From the NCBI GenBank assembly GCA_947095585.1, contig OX352762.1, forward strand, positions 11,511,969-11,575,968: DNA of 64,000 nucleotides, written 5' to 3'. Position numbers and translations under genes: made by a program. Positions within the stretch are counted from its first letter, which is position 1. Each line of letters opens with the position of its first letter. The stretch is from Nephrocerus scutellatus (taxonomy: Eukaryota > Arthropoda > Insecta > Diptera > Pipunculidae). Positions 33,241 to 44,960 of this stretch are shown one piece after another. The notes under the pieces were generated by a model. It was not told the DNA's origin. It made no database searches and saw only the letters and a program-made list of their open reading frames with translations.

Positions 33241-34440
33241 TCATCATCATAATATTTGGCTCTACAACCGGGGTCCGGTCCTGGCCTCCCACAATAAGTC
33301 TCTCCACCGGTCCCGATTTTGAGCCGATGTCATACAGTTTGGCATCCCTAAACTCTGGGCGTCCTGGTCTACGCCATACTTCCAGCGTAGGCTTGGCCAG
33401 CCTCGCTGTCGTGTTCCATAAATCCTACCGCAAAGGACTTTCCGAGCAGAATCCTCTTTGCTCATGCGAGTTGCCTGCCCACCGGAGCCTACCGAGCTTT
33501 ATTCTCTTCACGATGTCGATATCGCATTAACGCTGGTAGATCTCATCATTGTAGAGTCTCCGGAATCGTCCTTTCTCACATACGGGGCCAACAATTCTCC
33601 GTAAGACTTTTCTCTCGAAAGCGGTCAGAATGGTTTTTGCTAAGCACTCAAGTCTCGGATCCATATGTAAGTACTGGTATGACCATTGTCTTATATACCA
33701 GCAGTTTGGATGTTATGGTAAATTTTGACAGACTAAAGTAGGCCTTGTTGGCTTTGAGCAACCGTGCGCGTATTTCTGGTTCCATGCTGTTATCGGCTGC
33801 TACAGTTGACTCGAGATAGTTAAAGGATTGTGCACTACTTCATATTCGCGCTCCACTGTTTTAATTGAGGGACCAAAGTTGGATCTTCTACTCACAGACG
33901 TGGCCACCATGTACATTGTTTTGCTCTCATTTAAGTGCAGCCCCAGATTTCGTGCCGCCCGCTCGATCGGGATGAAAGGTTCCTTCCTGTACAGCCCTTT
34001 GGTTTCTACCAACGACGTCGATGTCGTCTGCGTAAGCCAGTATCTGAATGAACTTATAGAGGATTGTTCCTCTCGCCGTTACGTCAGAGTCTCGGACCAC
34101 TTTCTCCAATGCCAGATTGAAGAGGACACAGGCCAGTCCATCGTCTTGTCGGAGCCCGTTATAGATGTTGAATGGGCTTGATAGTGATCCGGATATTTTT
34201 ACTAATCTTATAATATTGGTCATGATCAATCTGCATAGTCGTGTCATTTTATTTGGGATGACGAATTCTCTCATGGCTTTATAATGTTCTACCCTGGCTA
34301 TGCTATCATAGGCGTCTTTAAAGTATATACAAAGATGGTGTAGTGAGTTTTGAAACTCTAGACATTTTTCATTTATCTGCCTAAGTGTGTAAATCTGATC
34401 AGTTGTGGATTTGCCTGGGATGAAGCATTCGATCAACAGG
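33241..34440 (-). mobile_element. Family A 3' half
   Basis: The low-coordinate end is the element's 3' end, a short ATG/ATC microsatellite (ATCATCATCATAATATTTGG). Next come RDLLWEARTG and RQRGWPSLRWKYGVDQDAQS (33262-33465), a Cys-Glu-Thr-Trp-like region, GLHLNESKTMYMVATS near 33930, IQILAYADDIDVVGRNQ near 34040 and HLCIYFKDAYDSIARVEH near 34320. It stops at the ECFIPGKSTTDQ block near 34430. A short microsatellite 3' tail is typical of RTE-type elements. Confidence 0.85.
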
Positions 34441-34630
34441 TGCAGGGCGAAAATTAAAAGTTTTTAAAATGAACGAATACATACTTTTGATCTTACATGA
34501 CTTTACACCCTATAACTCTTGAACGCTTCCAGTTATATAGGTTTCTATTGGTAAGTTTTTAAGATCAAACAATGTATACTTTTTAAATTACTTAAGCCAT
34601 ACCTATATGAAGGTCGTTAAAATCAACTCT
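34441..34630 (-). repeat. Dispersed repeat G, inverted relative to 51235-51800
   Basis: On the minus strand it reads GACCTTCATATAGGTATGGCTTAA, then GCATTCAAGAGTTATAGGGTGT-like blocks, in the same order as at 51275-51440. It directly abuts the truncated family A copy. Confidence 0.75.
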
Positions 34631-35434
34631 TACACTTCACTTCAGTGCATAATCTTCTTTAAAGAGACTTTTCAAGAAGGACCTAAAAATTTTTAGAAGG
34701 ACTAATGACTTCCAATATATAAAAAGGGACTCAGTTGATTGCACTGCACACTGACAAAATAAGAAATAATAAAAATAAAAGAATTAAAAGAAAATTGATT
34801 TACGAAAAAAGTTTTTACATACAGATCTATGCTGTATTTTCTTGATTAAATTTACAATTTACGTATAACATAGAAGTGCTGATTTTTTTGGGAAATATGT
34901 TGCACCGTAGTGTCATCTAAACAAATATCCGCCATTTAAAATAGATGCACAAATTGAGAACTTACGAGTATTCAAAACCTAAACTATGATAAGTTGGACA
35001 AAATCAAATTTCATTGTGCGGCGGAAGATCTATGAAATTTATGCCATCGCAGTAAACTGCAAACAATTTTCCAACCAATTAGTTGTTAGTAAAGTAATAG
35101 GCAAGAAATTGAAATATCCAACTCAATTAGGGGAGCAATGAGATCACAACTCAAAGATTATTGCTCCTCATTGATCGCGAGAGAATCCCTTGATGGGAAT
35201 TAAAGTGAAACTGATTTCAGCTGAAAAACTTTGCTATTGGAGTAATACAGCTAATTTTTGATCATTAATATCCATAAACAAATTAAGGTTACTGGATATG
35301 GTGCACTCTACTAGAGACACTGCTAAATATAATTTTTGTGGAACGATTCGGTTCGCTAACTACAGATATCATTGCCTGAATGTACTTTAACTTTTATGTA
35401 AATAGTATTGAACACAAAAGAAAGGGATGATGAC
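34631..35434. other. No gene seen
   Basis: A TATATAAAAAGG word near 34718 has no gene behind it. Otherwise AT-rich. Confidence 0.5.
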
Positions 35435-36350
35435 AAATCGATTAAGAGTATCGATGTCATAGTCTCCATTTAGCTCGATACACTTCATCCAACTTTTCTA
35501 CAATTTGTTGATCCCCTCCATATAATACGGTTTCTCGAGCCCCTCAAAATAAGCGTTTGTTTCAGCGATGACCTCTTAATTCGACCCCATCTCTTTCTTA
35601 CCTCCAAGCCATTTTTTCATGTTTGGAAACAAGAAATTGTCGCAGGGAGGCTAAATCTGGGGAATATGCTGGATAAGGGAGGAGTTCGTAGCCTAAATCA
35701 TGCAATTTTGTCATTGCAACTGCGGACTTGTGCGCCGGTGCGTTGTCCTGGTGAAAAATAACTTTTCTCTTCGCCAAATGCGGCCGTTTTTTTCATCAAA
35801 TCGGCTTGTAATCGATCCAGCAGCTCTGCGTAATATGCGTCGGTGATCGTTTTACCCCTTTCAAGGTAATCTATGAGAATAACACCGCGCGCATCCCAAA
35901 AAACTGTTCCCCACCTTGGCCTTCTTCGGCTTCGATTCACCAGCCATTTTGACTGTGCCTTGGTTTCTCGTGTGTTGTGGTGAATCTAGGTTACGAAACG
36001 GCGCAAAAACTCAGTCGAATTTTACTGGAACATCCCCAACCACACCTTTGAAGTTGTCAAATGAATGCTTTTGTTTTCGATTGTAAGCAAATGTGGCACC
36101 CATCTTGCGGAAAGCTTTTTCATGTCCAAATATTAATGCAAAATCGAAATCACTGAGCCATGTGATAAGCCTGTGGCCTCTTCAAGCTCGCGCACTTTCA
36201 CTTGTCGATCGTCCATTATGAAACCATGGATTTTGTCGACATTTTCTGGTGTGGTGACCTCAATTGGGCGACCAGAACGTTCGGCATCACTTGTGCTTGA
36301 ACGACCGCTCCGAAATTGAGTTAATCAGTGGTGAATGGTTCCAGTCGATG
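35435..36350 (-). pseudogene. Mariner-type transposase relic
   Basis: Right to left the frames include helix-turn-helix remains near 36250, KMGATFAYNRK near 36100, WGTVFWDARGVILIDYLERGKTIT (35900-35830), AYYAELLDRLQADL, a QDNAPAHKS-like region now out of frame near 35740, then LGYELLPYPAYSPDLAS and NMKKWLGG near 35610. The C-terminus is near 35440. At least three frameshifts and stops exist. No inverted terminal repeats were found at either side. Confidence 0.82.
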
Positions 36351-36364
36351 GTGAAGAGTGCACA

Positions 36365-36836
36365 TAATATTTTTTTATATAGAGACTTATTGCCAAGGGA
36401 TGACTCCCTTAATGACTTACGTCACGGCAATAAGTTGGGCTAAGCCCTTTATTAAATTCAAAATAAAAAAAAAATAAAAAAACTTTTTTCCATTTTAACG
36501 AAAATGCTCGTAGGCGTCAATATAAAATGGCTGCCACAACAAAACTATTTGACAGATCTGTCTGAAAATTTGGATGCGTTCTTTTGAAAGATGATTCTTG
36601 ACAAAAAAAATTGATAACTTTAAGGTGACGACACAATTTGTGTTCATTTTCAAGGACTTCTCGACCCACCCTCGTACACATGCATACACAATTTGAAGAG
36701 AATCGGGTAAATTTTTTAAACATTTTTAATAGAAAGTGCTGTCATGGGAAATACACATGTGTGCAGTTTGAATAAAATCGGGCTTTAAAAAGTCTGTTAA
36801 AAATTTATCACAAGATTCTACCCACCAGCCAGCCAG
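36365..36836 (+). repeat. CCAG-tailed dispersed repeat (family H), copy 3
   Basis: GACTTACGTCACGGCAATAAGTTGGGC, split here as GTCACGGCAATAAGTTGGGC, matches copy 1 at 9160. ACACATGTGTGCAGTTTG and AAATCGGGCTTTAAAAAG match near the end, followed by CCAGCCAGCCAG at 36825-36836. Confidence 0.72.
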
Positions 36837-37999
36837 AGAAATTAAAGGAAGGGTAAGGTATCGAATATACTCATAAGGGTAAAAGAGGACGGAATTATGT
36901 ATGTATTAGTAGAATTAAAATTGTTCCCTTGATTTGTTCCTAGTGGCTCGAATTTTAGATATTAACTTTACGGGTATATACTTTAAAAAATTATGGTGAT
37001 CATCAGACAGCGAAGACTTTGATTATTTTGTGATTATTATGGCTATAATAATTTCTCTGTTATAAAATATAAATTAAAGCATTCACCAAATCAAAAGCCT
37101 AACAACACTGCATGTCTGTTTTTTATAAAAGTCGAGGCAAAGCACTGTAAGAATTCCACTCATGCACAATTGAACTCTGCTCATTTAACACGAAATTGTA
37201 ATAAAAGACAACGAATAATCCGGTTCACTCAAGCCAACCACCCATTTGCTCAATGCAGGCAAGAAAACGCAAAACAAAATCTACTTAGTCCTTAAGGACT
37301 AAAGAAAGTCACTTTGTAATCTTTGCAAATCGCAGAAACCTCAAGCGCTTACGTATATCCTCTTTATCGGAGCCTTGTTATTCTGTTAATTCCCTGGTGG
37401 GTTGGCGCTTCTTCATACTAAATAGATTTACAATCTGTATTTACGCACACACACGCATAAAAGCGTTTTTTTTCGGGTAAGAAAATAAATCGTTTGGTCG
37501 GATAAATTGAGAAAGAAGAATTACGAGACACTTTTTTGCGGTTCCAATTAAATGCTGTAGGAGAATATTTGTTTGCTTTTGTTTGGTAAGAAAAAATGAA
37601 TTAACTTTAAAATTGTAGAACCAAAATAGTCTATGAATACGTGAAGTAATAAATTTAATTTGGAATTGGCGAGATTTCTATCGGCAGTATCGCGCTTATT
37701 CTTTAATCAAGCGTATGAAAACTTCTTAAAGTCTACAAAATATTAGAAATTCGAGCATGAAGAGAGGGCTACATATAATATAGAAGATAAGTTTACAGAT
37801 CGTTTAGAAATCTGCTGGGAAATGGGAGCATTCCTTAAATACTTGAAAAATGATATAAGTAATTTATACAAATATCGAAAGACCATTTTTTGAAAGGGTG
37901 CAGCTTGTTTTTCTATTACCGAAATCAATTGGAATCCATTTTTCAAATGTTTCAACTGATTAATTCTTACGTAAAACGTGTAGACATTGGAAGGATATT
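36837..37999. other. No gene seen
   Basis: AT-rich, with no motif-bearing frames. Confidence 0.5.
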
Positions 38000-38480
38000 T
38001 TAACAGGAAATCCTATGTAATTACCGCTTGCGACAAGCAACAATGCTAAACTTGTCAGGTAGTGTCAAGCAGAGCTGGCTATGATTATGCCAAAGCATAG
38101 TCTTAACCCTAGCTTGGGTGCTGGGGCACAGCGCGACATTGACGGCCAGTGAGAAAGCAGACGTACTGGTGAAGAAGGACGTCAGATTGGACATTGATTA
38201 CATTGAGAACGGCTGCTTTCTTTGTGCACCGTCAGCGAACTTGATCTCACCTTCCTTACCACCAAGGCACAGCTAAATTTGAATCACTTGACCAAGTGCA
38301 CTACATCGGGAGCGATATACAATAAAAGCAAATGCAGCAAGCTGATCTCAAGATCACGGAAATATATTTCCAGAGTAGTGGGCATAATCACAGGCCACTG
38401 ACCAGTGCGCAGCCACGCATCCAAATTGGGAATACCGCATAATACCTGTATGCAGGAGTTGCATACATGTAAATGAGAAG
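38000..38480 (+). mobile_element. LOA/R1-like RNase H scrap
   Basis: CCCTAGCTTGGGTGCTGGGG with CACAGCG and GACATTGACG parallels 30365-30410, where it encodes LVWVPWHSDID. Downstream matches continue (ACCAAGGCACAGCTAAATTT), with many indels. Closest relative in the window is 29380-30925. Confidence 0.75.
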
Positions 38481-39244
38481 GAAACTGTCATTCATTATCT
38501 TTGCAAATGTTTACTTCCTTTGGGTTGATTCAAGACCGCATTCTAATATTATTTATTAATGAACTATCATGTATACAACAATTGTTGAGTGGATCGACGA
38601 GAACATTGTGCCAAACAGTGGCATCTAAAGGGAATTTACGAAAACATCTGCAAAACTGCTTCAAAACTTTTCAAAGGCTTAGAAAGCAAAAGTAGAAAAA
38701 GAGTGGGAATGTAATCATGGAACTTCAAAATCCGTGCGAAGGTTGTTTCGGCTTTAAAGGTTCCTGTTGTGGGTGAGTTTGTTTTCCTGGATTTTACACA
38801 GGTCAGTACACATAAGCGGTGATGAATTTACCATAATATCTTACGGAGACTATCTTAGTCTTTTTGGGAGCAATTTAAAAGCAAAGCACATTCTGCCGTT
38901 GACAAATTGGACGGCAACATTGAAGTGGATATACGTAAACTTAAATATCATATAGGTTATAAGCATTTCATCAAGTTTTCTTACCGGATAAGAGAACACT
39001 GACAGACTACGGAATTCATCGATATCTTATAACACTTGAAGACCAGATGGGAAGAAAGTCAGACAATATGGCCTGACTTCTTGAACTTCTGTTAACTTTC
39101 AAGTTATTGAAATGTTTCAAAGTAATAGCAATATGCAATATCAAACAATCCAGATCTTCTGATCTGAAATGCTAGTTCTAGAGCTTGTTCCCAGATTTTC
39201 ACATTCAAAAGTGAAAATTTGGCTAAAATAGCTTTTGAACGCAA
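38481..39244. other. No gene seen
   Basis: No recognised motif. The small frames at 38501-38695 and 38767-38955 look like chance. Confidence 0.5.
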
Positions 39245-39835
39245 TTTGAGCAGGTGTTCGTTCGACTCTTACATCTCAACTTAAACATCTGGACTACGCT
39301 GATGACGTTTGTTGACTATCACACAGGATTATTGAGCTGCACCAAATGAAAACAAATGTGGTAAGGGAAGCAAATGTTGCGGGTTTGAAGATTAATACTG
39401 TCATGCCAAAACCAAAATCATCAACTAAGCGAACACTACATTCGCCATATGAACGTATCTGGGAATCTGAAACCATTCCACCATCGTTAAAAGAAGGCTT
39501 AGTAGTCAAACTACCCAAGAAATGTAGATCACAATTGCGAAAACTGGAGAGGAATGAATAAGCAGGATTTTGCCAAAACTGTTAATGCAATGATCGAATT
39601 AACACCCTGCGAATAATCATTGAACAGTATTACTCTTCTCCGTATATGGTCTTTGTAGATTTTGCACGTGCTTCTGACAGTATGGGACGAAATATTATGT
39701 GGCAGATGTTGTCTAGTTATGGCCTTCCAGAAAAACACATTAACATCATGAAGGAGCAGTACTGCGACTCAACATACCGTGTCATTAATAACGGCCATGT
39801 AATTGTGATTGAAAAAGACTCATTTGAGAGTTAAT
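39245..39835 (+). mobile_element. Chimera of family D post-palm and family B reverse transcriptase
   Basis: 39290-39425 encodes the LDYADDVC and IELHQMKTNVVREANVAGLKIN region of family D. From about 39440 it jumps to the family B block YERIWESETIPPSLKEGLVVKLPKK, then MVFVDFARASDSMGRNIMWQMLSSYGLPEKHIN (39640-39750). It is truncated at both ends. Confidence 0.78.
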
Positions 39836-40214
39836 CCTGTGACCCATCTCATCTCATGTGAATAGCTAAAGGTAAACTGTAGCCTATTTTGTCTAATACG
39901 TATCCTTTTATCTACTACGTATCCCTTTAAAATGCTTAAAGTGCTGCCCCATTTTCGTAAGAAAAATAAAATGTATTCACATTTCATAGATAAATTTTGT
40001 TGGCTTCCTATTCCTGTACCGAAAATTTCTCTACTAATATATATTCACTGAATAACGTCTAAATGCTTTTACTTCAGTTTCTGTTTTTTTTTTGCCCCGG
40101 CACTCCTGTAGTTGCTTTTGACCCAGATTTCCGAATTTTAATTGTACATTTTGCAGAATTTCACCTACATTTTAATTGTGCACAATCTAAATAATCCTCG
40201 TATGCTCGTATATA
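39836..40214. other. No gene seen
   Basis: AT-rich left flank of the long-TIR transposon. It ends in TATA at the insertion site. Confidence 0.5.
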
Positions 40215-40736
40215 CAGGGTGTCCCCTAATTCGTCAAGGAGAAATGATTTTTGGGCATATTCTAAAAAAAAATCATTCTACAGTAAGGGTCTATCTCTAA
40301 TGTTGACATCATTTATCGGGGATATAAGAAAAAGCTTACTTTTGTGTATCCTGACCAATATTAACGAAAATTGCTCTGTTTATACTAAGGTAGAACCTTT
40401 GTTAAGGACTCCCTTTTTAGACGAATTACTAGCCTTTGTAACTGCGTTTTAATAAAGTTGATATCTTATTTGAGTCCTCAGATATCCAACTTCAATGCCA
40501 CTTCCAGTTTTCTTGCCCATGCTAATTTTTAATTTTGAGGTCAATTTTCTCCACAAAACGTGTAATAAACATAACGTTTTATTACTTTCTTCTTATGAAC
40601 GTAACAAAGATAAATATAAAAATCACCAACAAGTTTGTAGAAAAACCCATAGATTTTATGATAATTGGGAAAACCTGCAGCAGGTAAAATTTAAAAAAGG
40701 CGTTATTTTGCTATAAGCTCCAAAGGCTATGAATTT
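40215..40736 (+). repeat. Left long terminal inverted repeat
   Basis: Landmarks in order: CAGGGTGTC, ATGATTTTTGGG, ATGTTGACATCATTTATCG, AAAAAGCTTACTTT, AAAGTTGATATCTTA, TTTTCTTGCCCATG, GAGGTCAATTTTCTCCA, ATTTTATGATAATT, AAACCTGCAGCAG, AAGCTCCAAAGGCTATGAAT. All recur inverted at the right. Confidence 0.9.
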
Positions 40737-40769
40737 AATGTTCCAGACATACATATCTAATGCACTGCA

Positions 40770-41473
40770 TGGAGAAAATCCTTATCCATACCACCATACT
40801 ACTGTGCAAGAACTGCTTCCCGATGATTTGGAAAAGAGACTTGAGTTTCTAGCTGGTTGCCGAGCTTGGATGACAACGAGTTTATTAGCAGAATTCTTTG
40901 GACGGACGAATCTCAATTTACAAGAGATGGGATCACAAATTTTCACAATCTTACATGGGCTGCGGAGAAACCACACAGAAGGATACATTCATCATTTCAA
41001 CCCAAATTCAGCGTCAATATGTGGGCAGGTGTTATTTGAAATAAGTCGTCCACTTCAAACTACCACCCAGGTTGAATTGTACAAACTATCTGGAGTTTTT
41101 GTGTAATTATTTGCCAGAACTATTGGTGGAGATTCCACTGATTCAACCAACTTCATCATATTTCTAAAAGGATGGTGCTCCAGCCCAGGTTAAGAATTAG
41201 CTTGATGAAGAGTACGGTAATCGTTGGATAGGAAGAAATAGGCCTGCAAGATCTCCTGACCTTACAGTGTTGGATTTTTTTGTATGGAGAAGAATGAAAG
41301 AACTTGTTTATTCAATCGGAATAGCAACTCTAAGTGAATTAGAAGAGCGTACTCTCGAAGCGTCATCAAAAGTGAGGTAGGAGTTGGGATCAATAAGTAT
41401 TCGTAGTGAAATCCATAAACGGGCTCTAGCACGCATACAAAACCAACGAGGACACTTTGAGCACCTGTTATAA
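40770..41473 (+). pseudogene. Truncated Tc1/mariner-type transposase
   Basis: It starts mid-protein (PYHHTTVQELLPDD near 40785), so the helix-turn-helix region is absent. The first catalytic aspartate is in ILWTDESQF (GAC at 40905-40907), the second in KDGAPAQ (GAT at 41171-41173) and the third in SPDLTVLDFFVW (GAT at 41273-41275). The last two are 33 residues apart, close to DD34D. The first lies in another frame, so a frameshift separates them. In-frame stops occur at 41198 and later. The C-terminus ends near the TAA at 41471-41473. Not functional as written. Confidence 0.82.
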
Positions 41474-41530
41474 CTGTTGTTGTACACACATAAAATAAAA
41501 ATTATCTAAAACCACACAAAATCATTTTTT

Positions 41531-42051
41531 ATTCATAGCCTGTGGAGCTTAAAGCAAAAAAACCTTTTTTTTTTTAAATTTTAACTGCTGCAGGTTTTCC
41601 TAATTATCATAAAATCTGTGAGTCTTTCGAAAAACCTGTTGCTGATTTTTATTTTTATTATTGTTACGTTCATAAAAAAAAGGAATAAAATGTTCATTAC
41701 ACATTTTCTGGAGAAAATTGACCTCAAATTCAAAAATGACCATGGGCAAGAAAACTGGAACAGACATAAAAGTTGGATATATGAATACTCAATTAAGATA
41801 TCAACTTTATTTAAACGCAATTACAAAGGCCGGCATTCTTTCTAAAAACAAGTCATAAACGAAGATTCTATCATTAGTATTAACAGTAATTTCCGTTAAC
41901 ATAGGTCAGGGTACACCAAAGTAAGCTTTTTCTTATATCCACGATAAATGATGTCAACATTGGAGATAGACGCTTACTGCAGAACGATTTTTTTCAAAGA
42001 ATATACCCAAAAATCATTCCCTAAATAATCCTTGATGAATTAGACACCCTG
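41531..42051 (-). repeat. Right long terminal inverted repeat
   Basis: It starts ATTCATAGCCTGTGGAGCTT, the inverse of the inner end of the left arm, and finishes GACACCCTG. Roughly 80-85% identity to the left arm by eye, with several small indels, so the arms have aged separately. Confidence 0.88.
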
Positions 42052-43070
42052 TATATATACACGTCGATGATTGGTGTGGGTGTATTTAGGGCGAGGATAA
42101 CGATTGAACCAAGTTGAATTTTCATATGTTGCTCAATTTTTCCAGCATTACCGGCGCGACCACTTTGATGTTCTGTCATGATTTGGGAAATGTTTTGTGC
42201 ATTTTTTTTCTATGGAATAAAGAGATTTTTTAGATAAAATTGGCATCGCATCAAGTTCATATCTATGCTGAAATATAAAAAGAATTAAAAAAAAAAACAA
42301 AAAAATACTTTTTTCTCGCGAAGTACTTATCACTTTTGTGTAAGCTACACATCAAAAAAACCTGATGGGTGGGATGATCATTTACGGTACGGTATTTTGG
42401 CATGGCAATCCATTATTTAAAATAATTTTTAAATAAAAAAATTGGAGCAGGACATATTATGCCAGAACCGTTTTTTCTGGTTGGTACTTTTATGTGCCGG
42501 CGGTATTTTTGAACAAAAAAAAACTACAAATTCAAAACACAATATTGATGATAGCAGAATAAAGCAATCTCCTGAAAAAGGATCCGTTTTGCTTATCCTA
42601 TTTGCTTCATATTCATCCTATTTGCAGTTTAGTATCTGACCGTTCGATTTACTTCATTTGACCCGAACGGTTTGCTCATAGTTCTTCTTATGATAAAATT
42701 AATTTTAGGACGATAATGTGAACCAAATATGGGTTTGACTATTTTTTTTAACTCATATGAGGATTTTACACTTTCTTCTTGATTAGATCTGAAGATTTTT
42801 ACGCCACCTGTATTACCGTCATCTAGTTGTACATGCATTTCTTGAGAAAACAGCGCATTTAGCATACATTGAGTAACTTATATAAAAATTAAAGTATACA
42901 AACAATATTCTAGGGATATATATGTCCCATGTAAAAATATACAAAAGCACACAGTCATCAAGCTGTCGTTTTCGGAAACGTTTTTTTCCATTAGCTAGGG
43001 CAAAAATTATAAAAAAATATAAAAAAAGAATTAGGTTTTTTTTTTAATTTTTCCGCTATTAAAACGAATT
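42052..43070. other. No gene seen
   Basis: AT-rich right flank of the transposon. The last 200 bases may be the 5' leader of the jockey fragment that follows. Confidence 0.5.
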
Positions 43071-43505
43071 ATGAGTACATCGAATAATGTAAGTGGAGGA
43101 AATCCAAGTACTGTTTTTGATAATTCTGGCTACCGCGAAACTCGACCATCAAATAAGACAAATCGAAACAAATTACGGTCAGATTATAAAGAATCTCAGA
43201 ACTCAAATTCAAAAAGACCAAGACCAGGTACAATCAGTCACGCAGGAAACAAACAATGAATATAAATCCAACGAATCAATTTCAAATACTGGACACTGAT
43301 ATAGTAGGACCCGAAACATTTCAACCAAATATTTCAATAAATAATCAATCAAGTCCCATAAAAAAACCACCTCCAATTACTATTTTTGGCAAAAATGTCA
43401 ATGAAATCATTGAAATAGCAAAACAAGCCACATCCAATCACAAGAATGTACGTATTAAGCTTACTCAGTTTGGAAACTAGGTATTTGCTCCAAATTTAAA
43501 AAATT
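43071..43505 (+). pseudogene. Start of a jockey-type ORF1 (Gag-like) protein
   Basis: An ATG at 43071 opens a short polar N-terminus. After frame changes, the segment 43360-43480 encodes KKPPPITIFGKNVNEIIEIAKQ, then HKNVRIKLTQFGN. This is the conserved PPI(T/V)-(F/Y)G block at the start of the nucleic-acid-binding domain in jockey-clade ORF1. The fragment is cut off by a family B piece at about 43510. Confidence 0.75.
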
Positions 43506-43509
43506 ATAT

Positions 43510-44095
43510 TGTCATAATTGACTTTGTGACTTTCCTCGTATCGCGGCCATACAAGAGTACTGAGAGAACGTTAGATCTGAAGATCGTTAGCATCAAATTC
43601 CGAGAGATTTGCAAGGAGTTCCAGATATTATTTGGCAAACTATAGGATTGTCGCGGCTTGTTTCAACCATTTTTTGACATCTAGCTGACCAAGTAACAAA
43701 ACTTATCGACTTCCTCTAGCTGGTGTCCGTCAATCGAGAGATCACATGTTCCACTAGTAGTAACGCGAAGTAGTTTTGTTTTTGAAACATTAATTTTTAA
43801 ACCCACTTTGTTAGCGTGGAATTCAAGTGAGTTTAATTTTCGCTCCATGTCACCTAGCGATTGTGTTACTATTTTCATCACCTAGTCGATGACAATTGTG
43901 AAAAGCAATTGTGAGAGGGTGCAACCTTGCTTGACTCCCAAGATGATCGTTATGAATGACGCGGCATGTTGAATCGCGGTACAGCTCCTTGATGATGTTG
44001 ATAAGTTTTTCCGGAACACTATAGACAGACAAAATCTGCCACATCATGTTTCGGCTAACGCTATCAAAAGCATTCAACACGAGTGTGCAATTTGT
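43510..44095 (-). mobile_element. Family B reverse transcriptase fragment
   Basis: Right to left: NAFDSVSRNMMWQILSVYSV (44080-44000), IIKELYRDSTCRVIHNDH, LTIAFHNC near 43890, ERKLNSLEFHANKVGLKINVSKTK near 43830-43760 and a DLSIDGHQLEEVDKFCYL post-RT block. It ends in sequence shared with 10000-10040. Confidence 0.8.
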
Positions 44096-44164
44096 TTCAT
44101 ATCAAAGCAAACTACTACACACAATATTCATTTTAAACGTCAAGTCCCATTTAACTTAGTTTAA

Positions 44165-44960
44165 ACCCAGAAATTTGGGTATAAAAATAATCCTGTGTGA
44201 GAGTAAACATACGTCGTCAGCGTAGTCTAGATGGTTGAGTTAAAATGTAAGATTCCAACGAATTCATCCGTTTCCAGTAGATAAAGCTGCGCGAAGCACA
44301 TCGCTAATCACCAACAAAAAAAAGTATCGGTGGTAGAATACAACCTCGTCGTAACCCACTTAGGATGTCGAATTCCTCTAACAGCATTCCTCTATGCAGC
44401 ACCTGACATTTAGAGCCGTCATAGGTTTCTTTAATAATAGCTATTAGTTTATCGGGTATACCTCTCCTGCGCAGGGCGAGCCAGATAAACTGTCTGTTGA
44501 CTGTCAAACGCCTTCTCAAAATCGATGAACAGCAGGTGCAGTGGGCACCGGCATTCAATGCACTGTTCAATAATGATCCGCAGGGAGTTTATGTGGTCTA
44601 CACAGGAGGATCCAGTGCGGAAACCTGCTTGTTCGGCATCGAGTGTATCTTCCAGATGTTCCTTAATTCGCTCAAGTACTACTTTGGCTATTACCTTTGC
44701 AGCTGCGCAAAGGCCTCTCCAGTTTTCCCACTCCATAAGACTACCTTTTTTAGGCAGCTTGACAATCATTCATTTTTCAATTCGTCGGGGAAACATTCTG
44801 CCTCCCAAGCTCTCTCTACAAGATGTACACATAGTTGCCCGGCGACCACCACTAGAAGGTAAAGCAAACACTACATCTCGAACTTGATTGTTGCGCTACT
44901 GGCTCAAGCCAAGTTTTGAGCAGTCAGTAGTTTCCCGATCAATCGCAATGCTGATCCCCA
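44165..44960 (-). mobile_element. Family D fragment: endonuclease scrap and reverse transcriptase
   Basis: Right to left: an endonuclease scrap near 44950-44830 matching 11840-12000, then MIVKLPKKGSLMEWENWRGL (44769 on), EQAGFRTGSSCVDHINSLRIIIEQ near 44600, HLLFIDFEKAFDS near 44530, LALRRRGIPDKLIAIIKETYDG near 44460 and LSGLRRGCILPPILF near 44340, ending near a LDYADD block at 44230. The middle of the endonuclease and linker are deleted. Confidence 0.82.

Larger units (their letters stand above)
40215..42051. mobile_element. Tc1/mariner-type DNA transposon with about 520-bp terminal inverted repeats
   Basis: The element begins CAGGGTGTC at 40215 and ends GACACCCTG at 42051, with TA/TATA on both sides, the target of this superfamily. 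The two arms can be followed by eye as inverted copies across their whole length. The 794-bp centre holds a broken transposase lacking its N-terminal DNA-binding part. The total of 1837 bp is near the size of other members, so the long arms may have replaced part of the gene. Confidence 0.9.

Noticed and set aside
34717..34728. Promoter with TATA box
   Set aside because: No open frame or exon follows on that strand; TATA-like words are expected in AT-rich DNA.
35440..36350. Intact mariner transposase
   Set aside because: At least three frame breaks and no terminal repeats found; recorded as a relic.
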